DNA of 64,000 nt from Acorus gramineus (taxonomy: Eukaryota > Streptophyta > Magnoliopsida > Acorales > Acoraceae): contig CM060848.1 of NCBI GenBank assembly GCA_030737835.1, positions 31,230,737-31,294,736 on the forward strand, written 5' to 3'. The position numbers and the translations under genes were made by a program. The notes under the pieces were generated by a model. That model had not been told where the DNA came from, did not search any database, and saw only the letters and a list, made by a program, of their open reading frames with translations. Of the stretch, positions 34,529 to 44,008 are shown piece by piece; the first letter of the stretch is position 1; every line of letters begins with the position of its first letter.

Positions 34529-35942
34529 TGATGATTATCAATACAAGATATGCTACAAAACAGTTAAAGATATGAAGGAGAATCAATAGTTTCTAGAAGA
34601 TCCTTATGGAAAAAGATTTGGTTAAGATTGAATAAAAATCAATCCAATCAAATATTCTTCAAAATCACGCCCCACTGTTTTTGTTCATAACTTTTGCGTC
34701 AAGTATTGGATTTATGCTCATCATATGGCATTGGAAAGATAATTTCAAGATCTACAAATCACTATTTGATGAAGATTTCGTAATTCCATCTTATTAGGGG
34801 TCAAAAAGCCATTCGACGATTTTGCAGAAAATCAATGACGGGAATTAAATCTAAACTTCATATGAGGAAGGTTGAGGCCAATCTTAACAACCCAATCTTA
34901 ACCATCCAATATATTGAAAATAAATGGTTAAGATTCAAGAGCTGGAGGCTATAAAAGGAGCACATATGAAAAGGAGGCACAAGGACAACCAAAGGAGAAG
35001 AAAGATTCAAGAGGCTTGCTTTGTTTTTGTTTTTCTTTTCATCTCATATCTTTTGATGCTTGTATTCATTTAGATTTGAATTTTAATATTAAATTGTGTT
35101 TTTATTTTCAAAATTTTTCAATAATATGATCTCTTTTATTTTTCTTTTCTTTAGTTTGATCATGTCTTCTAGTAGCTAAATCTTCAACTAGGGTTGAAGA
35201 TGAAACCATGCAATGCTAGTTTAGGATTTTATATTTAGATCTGAATTCTTCATATTGTTTGCTTTATTGAGTATCAATCTCTCCTTCAATTCTCTTTTGA
35301 AACCTTTTATGTGAATTTCTTATTACCTTCTTCAAAAATCTCTTGTATTTGATTTGATAAAATATGCTTTGATGGAGTTCTATGATATTTTATGCTCTTC
35401 TTAACATGTTGAATATTGAGCTGGTAGATTTTATAAAGCGAAGGGAGATAGATCATTCTATTGGGTTTTCATAAATCAAAGTTTTAGTAAAATCATCTTC
35501 AAAGATCTCTCGTTTAGGGTTTGATAGGGTATGCTTGGATTAACTCTTTTGATATCTTATTCTCTTCCTAATGTGTGAATATTGAGATGATTGTTTTGAT
35601 TTTAAATCTGATTTTATGATATAATTAATATGATTCTAAATATTTATTTTTCGATTGGTATTTGATTAACGTCGATATTGGTTGAGTTATATGGTGGAGT
35701 TTCATATTTGAATATAATCCCTAAATTGGTATTGCATGGTGGATTCGTAAACCCTAGTTATCTTTCTATATTAATATTTTCTTTAAAAAAATATAACAAA
35801 AAGATTTCATCAATCTTTTCCTTCTAGTTCGATTAGTTGAATCGATTAATAATCTGATTTGAACAATTCTCTGTGGCTTCAACCCGTATTTACTAGACCT
35901 ATACTTTTGTAACGATCCGTGCACTTGCAGTAATTAATAACA
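34529..35942 (+). mobile_element. Solo LTR-like unit of an unassigned retrotransposon
   Basis: The unit starts TGATGATTATC and ends GTAATTAATAACA. The seven-base direct repeat ACTTAAA flanks it (34522-34528 and 35943-35949). A strong TATA box (GGCTATAAAAGGAG, 34947-34960) is followed by purine-rich leader sequence. Near the end, TCTCTGTGGCTTCAACCCGT and GATCCGTGCACTTGCAG resemble the 3' end of many plant LTRs. Seven bases is longer than the usual five for LTR elements, so two of them may match by chance. Lineage is not identified. Confidence 0.55.
34950..34957 (+). promoter_or_regulatory. TATA box of the 34.5-kb LTR-like unit
   Basis: TATAAAAG is followed by the purine-rich run AAGGAGGCACAAGGACAACC, a typical LTR R-region leader. 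It is 420 bases from the LTR start, a reasonable U3 length. Confidence 0.5.
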
Positions 35943-35949
35943 ACTTAAA

Positions 35950-37090
35950 TAATCAATCACACAACAAATATATCCATGATTTGTCTAGCCCCAGACACAT
36001 CAAAACAAACATTGATGGTATACAATGTATGGTAAAGGATTGTTCAGAATTATATGGAAATACTTTCTCGGAGAATGTTGAGCATTCTAATACATAGTCA
36101 TGGAGAGGTCATCTTAAAATCTAAATTTATTATTACTTTAGTTCCTGCCTATATATTAGGGACATCCCCAAATGCAGGTCAAATGACAATCCTCACATGT
36201 TTTAATTTTTTAAAAATGATAATTAAACCTCGTTTGTGAAGTATATGTTTTAATAAAATGAATATCATACCATTTCAAATTGAATTGGCCCATTAGCAAT
36301 TGTAAAAAAAAACTAACAAGATATATACCTCGATTGACTAACGAGATATATAGAATTGCATTTAGGATTGTAAAAATGATTATGCATAACAATGTTCTAT
36401 ACAATAAGTGAATCAAATTTCACCCTCTACTCTTCAAATAATACATTTATACAAAATATGAAAATTTTCAAAGAGGTATATTCCTCGTTAATGTGAATAT
36501 ACAACATTTACAATATATATGGAATTTGAGTTGGTATTGAAAAAAATATATACCAATTATTGTTTGGGAGGAGTTATCCCTTATTTTATTTTGTAAACTC
36601 ATTTCCCACAATAAAAGAGGGAGGGGGAAGAGAAAGAGGAAGGGGGGGGGGGGGGGGGGATAAAGAAAGGACACTTGCAATTTTTGAATTTGTATGAAAT
36701 TTGTACTTTAAGATCATCCAATAAATGAATCTATCGGTTACCAAAAAAAAAAAAAAACTTTAAATCACAATCAAATGCATTAAATATCTATAAAGTTAAA
36801 ATAATTTTTTTGATTTGGTGGATACCATTAAATAATTTCTATTTTTTTGGTATCGGGTCATTCGTTATTACTTTTTTGTGGTCAATCCATTGTTTCTTGA
36901 TTCAGATAACATTCAATAAATGAAGGAAAATTAAATTCAATGAAGTCCACTGTTTTTTATTTGTTTTTCTCTTGTTTATTTACTCTGTTTCCTCTCTGCT
37001 CTCAAACACATTGTTGGTCTCGTCAATAGGAATTAAATACTTTTTTTTGGAGTGAAAGACTCCTAGTTAGGAGCAAGTATTACTACAAAC
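35950..37090. other. AT-rich spacer with homopolymers
   Basis: No gene is recognised. A poly-G run lies at about 36642-36659 and a poly-A run at about 36742-36756. Confidence 0.45.
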
Positions 37091-37462
37091 TCAAAAAGTA
37101 TTGTGTACATCTATACTAGGGGCTACCAAAGTAGCCACCTCAACTATACATTCTTTCATACTATCCACGTATGAAACCGAAAAACTCCTAATAGTACTGT
37201 TATACATCTCCTCAGATATGGCCTTCTCTTGTGATCTGCATGCATATTTCATAAGCACCTCCACAGCTCTAACCCGAGAGCGAGGCACCTTACAAAATTT
37301 AATTTTATCCCCTACCAAATCATTGGCTCTAATTTCAGAAATTGTTTGTTGAATGGTCATGGGACCATCCATACATCCCGGAAGCATTGTCATTAATTGT
37401 TGAAAATTTGAACAGACAACCAAATTCTGAAATCCTTTTTTCCTCCCAAACAAAACACCCAT
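37091..37462 (-). CDS. Hypothetical protein, possibly a transposon or gene fragment
   Basis: A true ATG (37462-37460) opens 123 codons ending in TGA at 37091. The composition looks like real protein, with balanced hydrophobic, charged and cysteine residues (for example LVGDKIKFCKVPRSRVRAVE and ECIVEVATLVAPSIDVHNTF), unlike the low-complexity frames elsewhere. I do not recognise a family. There is no signal peptide or membrane segment. It ends 14 bases before the full-length B element, which may have cut it off from upstream exons. It could also be a degraded transposon gene. Confidence 0.35.
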   Translation of the reverse strand: MGVLFGRKKGFQNLVVCSNFQQLMTMLPGCMDGPMTIQQTISEIRANDLVGDKIKFCKVPRSRVRAVEVLMKYACRSQEKAISEEMYNSTIRSFSVSYVDSMKECIVEVATLVAPSIDVHNTF

Positions 37463-38776
37463 TAGGATAGTCTCCTGTTATGCCTGTGTCATTTAGAGCC
37501 ATTTCGGTTAAGCCTTGGTCGCATCTGAGTCATTCGGGGCCTTTTCTTTTCTTCGATCGAAGTTGCTAAAATTTTGGATTTTAGCCACCTGCGGGAGTCA
37601 GAGCACTCCGATTGGAAATCTAACTGCATATTATGGGTCCTCGTACCGTTTAGTACTACCCACAAAAATTTCATCGAATTTTGGTAACATTTTGAAAAAT
37701 ATGCAGTTCCGAATCACATCCGGGTTTGGCCATTACTGGGTTTTGGTGGGCAAGATATTTTCGAGTGTGTGGTGTTTCTCTGCACTCTTCCCAATAAAGC
37801 AAAAATAAGTGGTTGAGTGAGGGTGAGCCTAACCCTAACCTCACCACCCCCTTATGGTCACCCCTAAACACTATTTGGGCATGGAAATGACCATTTTGCC
37901 CTCTCTCTCTCTCCCCCTCTCTCCCAACTCGTGGATCTCTCTTTCTCTCCCTCTCTTGGTCTCTTTTTCCTCTCTTTGTGTGTGGAGAAGGAGGAGGAAG
38001 AAGCAAAGGAAGGAGAAGGTGAAGGAGGAAGTGCAAGGTGTGTGTGTTTGTGCATGTGTTGTTGTTGTTGTTGTGGTTTCTCCTCTCTCAAGCACCCTCT
38101 CATGTCTTCCCCCCCCCCCTGATTTACTGCCAAAGAAGGCTGAGGAGGGCTGTGGAGGTGGTGGTAGTGGTGGTGGTGGTTGAGGTGGTTGCGGGTGCAT
38201 CGAGGGCCCCCGAATCTCCCCCCTTCATTCCCCCTCCCTAGGTGAGCTCTTCCCCTTCTTTTCTTGGTTTTTTCATGGCTTAGGGGTTGTGGGGAAGTCA
38301 TGCATGCTAGGTAGTTGGTTTAGGGTGAGTGAGAAGTGTGGGGGAGGGGTTAAAGGGGTGCTGGGCGCGCGCGCGGGTCTGTCCGCGCGCGTGCGCGCGC
38401 AGACGCGCGCGCAGAGGGGCCCTGGTAGGCGCAGGCGTGCACGTGCGTGAGGGCGCGCAGGTGCGCACGGAGGGGGCGCGCGGGTGTGCGCAGACGCGGG
38501 CAGCGAGCGCGCGCGCGAGCGTGCACGCGCGCGGGGCAGTGCATCTGGGCGTGCGCTTGGGCATGCGGCTGGGTGCCAGTGCGCGCGTGCTGGGGCATGC
38601 GCGGGGCTGCCCAGGGTCTCGGGTAGGTGCTGGGACACTTGGGCATGCGTGCGTACGTGCGTGCTCGCATGCGTGCGAGCCCGTATGCGTGCATGTCTAA
38701 GTCTTAGGCATTTCTAGTAATTTCTAAGTGTTATAATGTGTTGTTACTCACCAAATTTGATGCCCTTACCTTGCAG

Positions 38777-38813
38777 ATCTCGTCGGATGGGATGCGCGAG
38801 GTCCCGGGTTGAG
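38777..38813 (+). other. 37-nt cassette in the 5' LTR of the full-length B element
   Basis: Bounded by TACCTTGCAG and GTGAGTGG; starts ATCTCGTCGGATGGG and ends GGGTTGAG. The partner copy in the 3' LTR has lost ten bases from its start. Confidence 0.45.
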
Positions 38814-40343
38814 GTGAGTGGTTTGGTCCAATCCCCCCCCCTCTCGAGATGCGCTCGACGCGCGTAGTCGTGCGTCACGCATCGATGGGGCGTCCTAGCT
38901 ATACTACTTGTGTAGATAAGTAGTATGACCATGCTTAGACTATAATATGTTAGATATCTTGCATGCTAGGCTTATATTACATGTATTGTATCAATGTATG
39001 AATGAATGTGTTGCATGCGCCCCTCTAGTATGGGCATGTATTGCTGTAATGTGTATTGATGTATAGAATATGGCATGCCTTAGGTAGTATTGTAATATTA
39101 CTCCCACCATATTAATTGGAATATCCAGCATGATTAAGTCTGGGTTAATAACGGACACCTGCCTAATATTCCCTTGCGATAAGACTCGAGGGCGTGGTGT
39201 AGTTGTTGTGCCCATGCTAATGGGGCAAAGCTATGACCGACTTCATGAGATGATGATCTCTCTTGCCCTCTCCCTCTGCACAGACTGAGTAAGTAGATGC
39301 GATTTCCTACTCGACTCAGGTTCGTTTAGAATATTGGCATGCACCTGTTAGTGCGCGAGATCGCGCTTGACCCTTACCTTTTAAGTTGGTGATATCCAAC
39401 GCATGCTTAAGTTAGGCCTTGTGTGCTTATGTGATTAATGACCATGTATGCATGTTGTATGATTTATTATGATGTAAATCTATGATTAGGGAGTATCCCT
39501 ATGATTAATTGATATGTGATCGTGCATATGGTTCATGCACATAACTAAGATTAAATTCTCCTATAAAATATATGCGCATGTTAAAACTAATTAGGCCTAT
39601 CTGAAATAGGCGTGGGTATGACCCATTGTCGGGTTGTACCTTATTAGTTAGAGCGCTAGCGATGTAATCGCCCCCATGCATCCGAGCGATGCACTCGTTT
39701 GGAATTCAGGAGAATTCATTATCTTATCGGTTTTGTTAAACCAGTAGTTGTGGCATTAAGCTAGGCCTACCCGTGCTAGGCGTGTATATGAACCACCTGT
39801 TGGGTTATGTGCCTTGGGATTATTCTGCGTGAGAGCAGAGGCAACCCCCTTGTGTCCGAGCGACGCAACCGTGTGGGAGTACAATAGTATTCGATATCAT
39901 CGATATGTGATTATTGAGAGTATTTGTTTTTCCATTGGGTTCAATTTGCGAACAGGGAGTGTTTCCTCCCAATGTCGTCCGTGTTGAAGCGGGCCGGGTT
40001 AAAGCTGTCCTGACAGAGGGCTCCCATCCGTAGGTACCACCGATGCGTTCGGAAACGTATCGATCGTGGGAGTATACCAGGTAAAGGCTACCCGGGAGAG
40101 GGCTAACGAATGATATTGCGAGCGTGGAATTGTTCTCCCCTTCATTGGATCCGATGTAGGAACTTCCTGGTGTTGAAAAAGCTGTCCTGACAGAGGGCTC
40201 CCATCCGTAGGTACCACCGAGGCGTTCGGAAGCATACTGATCGTGGGAGTATACCAGGTAGTGACTACCCGGGGAAAGGGCTACCGGTGGACCAAGGGTG
40301 TAGAGGAGTCTAATCTCTCCAAAAGTCCTATGTCACCTATAAA

Positions 40344-40378
40344 GGGTGAGGGTGAGGGTGAGGGTGAGGATGAGGTGA
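40344..40378 (+). repeat. GGGTGA tandem repeats with G-quadruplex potential
   Basis: Four or more runs of GGG are spaced by TGA, next to the recurring phrase CCTATGTCACC. Equivalent G-rich units occur in the other B LTRs (for example near 10446, 10555, 16670, 16765, 46936 and 63227), with the number of repeats varying. Confidence 0.6.
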
Positions 40379-41261
40379 AGACACGTCGCCGCGTGACCCA
40401 TTCGTGGTTCGTCCGTTCCCATAGTTGTTGGGTCCGGTTGCGTATCGATGTTCAAAGACATCGTTGGGCAGTTATCTCGATGTAGATGATCCAGTAGTGT
40501 TGTGTAGACCAATAATTCCGGGTCTCGTCGACCAACGGTATGGTCTCTCCCCAAGAGACCCAAGAGTCTCCCTCCGGGAGTGAGGGTGAGGGTGAGGGTG
40601 AGGTTGGTGATCCAGTAGTGTTGTGTGGACCAGTAATCCCGGGTCTCCTCGACCAACGGTATGGTCTCTCCCAAAAGACCCAAGAGTCTTCCTCCGGGAG
40701 TGAGGGTGAGGGTGAGGTTGGTCGCGCCGCCGCGTGACCCTGTTATCCATTGGGTTTCTACCCATGTTTTTCCTTGAAAGGAAATTGTGTTAGCATTGAA
40801 CTGTTGTATGGTGATTGGTTTCCAGCCACTCACTGAGCTTGTAGCTCACCCCTCGCATACTGTTTCTTTTCAGGGGCAGTGTTGGGCGTGGAGCGGGAGC
40901 TTTCCTGTGGCGTGGTCTTATGGGCGTGGAGCGTTCTTCCGGCGGGTGGCGAGTGCGAGGCTGTTAGCAGTCCTAGAGTCATTTTATGTATTGTAAATCG
41001 TGCATGTGGCACAGGTTGTATTTTATTTGGACTAGACTTGGCTCTCAAAGGACAGTGATTGTGTATTCGAGTCTGTAATAATGTTTTTGGTTTACAGACA
41101 TTGTTTATATATTATGTTTTCGCTTTTCAGTCAGTTATCATTATCTTTGCTTTGCCACCTTGTGTGTTGTTGTTGGAGTCTTTATTGACCTCAGGTATTG
41201 ATAGCTGATATTTCATTATTGCCACGTCTCGGGGACGGCCGTCTTGGGGCGTGACAAAAGT

Positions 41262-41274
41262 TGGTATCAGAGCC
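41262..41274 (+). other. Primer-binding site, tRNA-iMet type
   Basis: TGGTATCAGAGCC, a perfect match to the usual plant initiator-Met site, begins five bases after the 5' LTR end. Confidence 0.9.
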
Positions 41275-41370
41275 TGGTCCTGTCAGAGCCTAAGTCTAGT
41301 CGTATAGATGATGAGTCGTAGGATTGTCATCCGAGTACTCTTGTTTTAGAAGTTACCTTAGGTTGCTGAC

Positions 41371-41690
41371 ATGCCTCCTCGCATCCGTTGACGTGGACGT
41401 GACCCCCCTGGACCCACCCTTAAGTTGTCGACTGGGTCGACTGAATAGGGTCAGTTGTTGGATCCCTTGTGGTGGGATTAAGGCTTGGGTAGGAGATTCC
41501 AGCCCAGTAGTATGATAGTGATGAATTGGTCGCAATTTCTAAGGTATGAATTGCATCTCGAAAATGGAGCTTCTTTCCCATGCATCGGTATTGCTGGTAA
41601 CCATTGAGTTCGCGTGCAGCGCCAGTTTCAAGTTTTGAGGATGTGGCATATTGTTCATTAAGGGGTGATGTCTTCTTCCAGCCTTCCTAC
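41371..41690 (+). pseudogene. gag: gag remnant of the full-length B element
   Basis: An ATG at 41371 opens MPPRIR followed by a stop and then GRDPPGPTL, resembling the short basic start of chromovirus gag proteins. Nothing after about 41460 can be matched, and no zinc knuckle is found. This is only the first tens of codons of a gag normally several hundred residues long. Confidence 0.4.
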
Positions 41691-41818
41691 TCAGGATTAA
41701 GGGCCTTGCGGGGTCATCGTTGAGACCCAGGCTAGGGTACTCCGTGTTCCTTGTTTGGTTGTCGGGATATCCTATATCGGGACCTCATGGTGCCCTCCCA
41801 AGGTTTCTTTTCCCAGTC
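41691..41818 (+). repeat. LTR-derived segment inside the internal region
   Basis: About 125 bases (from AAGGGCCTTGCGGGGTCA to AAGGTTTCTTTTCCC) closely match the B1 LTR at about 9985-10100, including GGGTACTCCGTGTTCCTTGT and TCCTATATCGGGACCTCA. This LTR type differs here from the element's own LTRs, so it came from another B subfamily. A weaker LTR-like stretch (GGTAGAGGCCACACTGGGAG) lies at about 42085-42160. Confidence 0.65.
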
Positions 41819-42479
41819 AAGGAATACCTTTGAAGCATCTAATTGATGATTGATTTTTTCTCTCACTTGGAAGGTGTTGTAGAGAGTGGTGACGCATACG
41901 ATCGGGATTGGGTGCGTCCTATTGCAGCTTGGTGGGCGATCGCTTGTGGACAGGGTTCCATAGTGGCATCTGGAGTCGCTTCGATATATCAATGTGCGTT
42001 GTAGCTGCCCGATTGAGGCCAGAGCCCTGTGGGGTGCTCCCAGATACTATGCTTGTTGGTGCGCCCATATGGCAGAGATAGTGGGCTTGGGAGGCTACCA
42101 GGTAGAGGCCACACTGGGAGAGTGCTACTGGATGATGTCGAGAGCGTGGACTCCCTGTGATGAATCTGCCCATGGAGTGCAGGATGCTACAGTTCCAATG
42201 GTTATAGTTGAGTGACCTATCTCTGGCGGCATGTAAAGCACAGTTGTGGATACTGTCGCGTTTTGTGCCACATTGGTCGCAAATAAGGAGACGCGATGCT
42301 AGCGTTCATGATGGGACTCAACCGCCCTATCAGATAGATGACGTCGCATAGGCATTGTCGAGGTTCGACGACCCCCCCTTATTGCGTGTCTTGTGGATTA
42401 AGTGCGGTTGAGCGGCTTACCAAGCGTGTAAGTGTCATCATGAGCGCCAGCCATGCTCGAGGAGCAGAATCTGGACTTA

Positions 42480-42800
42480 ATTGTTTGTGGTGTTGTTTTG
42501 ATCTCCCCGTGGAGGTTGAAGATCAATTACCCTTGCCGCGAATCGATGATCTGTTTGACCAGCTCTGGGAGCCAGTGTCTTCTCTTAGATCGATCTTCGC
42601 ACAAGGGTACCACAAGTCGGAGATCCGGGAGTTGGACATCCCGTAGATGGCCTTTCGTGACCGTTCAGGCACTACGAGTTTTAAGTACTGTCGTCGGGGT
42701 TGACGAATGCGCCGGATGCCTTCGTGGATCTCAAAAGTTTTATTGGGCTTCCGTGGACTACTTTGGGGTAGTCTTCATTGAGATTGCTAGTGGTGCGATG
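42480..42800 (+). pseudogene. pol: Reverse transcriptase remnant
   Basis: One frame reads VEVEDQLPLPRIDDLFDQLW and then IREL-DIP at about 42505-42646, which is the N-terminal RT motif of Ty3/Gypsy elements. After frame changes, damaged equivalents of the later motifs appear (TSFKYC, NAPDAF-like text near 42700, then VVFIEI at about 42765-42785 where the catalytic FIDD box should be). The catalytic aspartates are not preserved. RNase H is not found after it. Confidence 0.72.
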
Positions 42801-42869
42801 AAAAAAAAGGCGATATGGGTGACCTTGTTTCCCCAGGTTGGCATGCCCTCAGGCAAAGTTCGAGAATCA

Positions 42870-43500
42870 TCATCGCGTTGGAAAGCGTCAGTCCATGGAG
42901 ATTCCTCAGTGGACGTGGGAGTGGGTTATCAGGAATTGTTGCGGACTCGCTAATGTCACGTTCGGGTCACGACGCCGTCTAGGTGATCATTGACCGACTG
43001 ACTAAGTCTGCGCTTCCCTCCCAAATCCGACTGATTGAGTCTCTGGACGCTTTGACGTGGGTTTTCACCTTCGCGATTGTTCATCTTCATGGCACTCCGG
43101 TCGGCGCTATTTTCGGTTGAGACGCGAGGGTTACTTTGAGGTTGTGGCGCAGCCTTGGCAGGCTTTGGTGCAAGCCTCCATTTAAGTATAGCGTTTCATC
43201 GCCGATGGACAGCCAGACAAAGGGGACGATTCAGACCTTGGAGGACATGCTAAGTGCCTGCGTGCTCGATGATGAGGGCAGTTGGGTGAGGCACCACCCA
43301 TTTGTTGGGGTATGCCTGCAAGACGACTGCCATTCGAGCATCCAGATGGATCTGTGAAAGGCACTCTACAGGCGCAGTTTTATACCTCCCTTGTGTTGGG
43401 ACGGTTAAAAAGCGCCAGTTGGAGGGCCACAAGTTATTTATTTGACCTTGCAGTGGCCAGGTTGGTTCATGTGTGCATCTGCACCTCCCAGAACCGATAG
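42870..43500 (+). pseudogene. pol: Integrase core remnant
   Basis: In one frame GHDAV-stop-VIIDRLTKSA (about 42967-43010) matches the first catalytic region of Ty3/Gypsy integrase. It continues with ALTWVFTFAIVHLHGTPV and ends near a stop. A second frame at 43200-43357 gives the segment DSQTKGTIQTLEDMLSACVL, which fits the DDE-core region with the usual QTDGQSERTIQTLED. DNA strand transfer cannot work because stops separate the catalytic residues. Confidence 0.78.
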
Positions 43501-43539
43501 AAGGGCTACGCAGGTCATCGTTGCCAGGAGCTTACCTTC

Positions 43540-43990
43540 AGGTTTGGCGACCATGTTTTCCTGAAGGTGTCCCAGTTTAAGGGCATCCTCTGTTTCGACG
43601 TTCGGGGCAAGCTGAGTTGGCTCTTCAATGGGACTGTTTCTCGTCATTGAGTGGATTGGGGAGGTGGCTTGTCATCTAGCCTTTCCCCCACAACTGGCTC
43701 ATGCCCACGACGTCGTCCTTGTCTCATGGCCGAGGCGTTATGTCCACGATCCTGCTCATGTCATTCTGTTTGACCGTCTCATCCTCGAGCTGGATTTGTC
43801 GTTCGTGGAGTAGTGGATCGAGGTCAAGGACCAGCATGAGAAGAGGCTCCATGCTAAGACCGTTCCTTTGATTACAGTGTGTCGGTAGCGCCAGTCTGGT
43901 GCATGGACCACTTGGGAGCAAAAGGTCTATGCGTGATACTTCCTATATTCGGTCTTCCCTTTGGGTTTCCTTAAATTTTGAGGACTAAAT
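43540..43990 (+). pseudogene. pol: Integrase C-terminal and chromodomain-like remnant
   Basis: Pieces in several frames match the end of Tekay/Del-type pol. VFLKVSQFKGI and RGKLS come first (about 43551-43615), then GEVACHLAFPPQLAHAHDVV (about 43658-43717) and DPAHVILFDRLILELDLSFV. A decayed segment with TTWEQK follows near 43910. In the family this tail helps target insertion to heterochromatin. The last codons run into the polypurine tract. Confidence 0.78.
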
Positions 43991-43996
43991 TTCCTA

Positions 43997-44008
43997 AGTG
44001 GGGGAGAA
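43997..44008 (+). other. Polypurine tract of the full-length B element
   Basis: AAGTGGGGGAGAA lies immediately before the 3' LTR start TGTTATGCC. Confidence 0.88.

Larger units (their letters stand above)
37476..41256 (+). repeat. 5' LTR of the full-length B element
   Basis: The LTR starts TGTTATGCCTGTGTCATTT and ends TTGGGGCGTGACA (3,781 bp). In order it has a donor-like CCTAG/GTGAGCTC (38242), a CpG block (38360-38640), a 37-nt cassette (38777-38813), and twin GAATTC sites (39702-39717). A tandem pair of about 177 bp follows (units from about 40001 and 40178), then GGGTGA repeats (40344-40378, 40582-40604, 40700-40712). The hairpin motif (about 40827-40852) comes last, before CTTTTCAG. Confidence 0.9.

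Noticed and set aside
40344-40378. Interstitial telomere
   Set aside because: The repeat is GGGTGA, not the plant TTTAGGG, and it recurs at the same place in each B LTR.
43438-43647. Minus-strand frames inside the full-length B element (also 41919-42173, 43182-43432)
   Set aside because: They are opposite to damaged integrase sequence and have no independent support.
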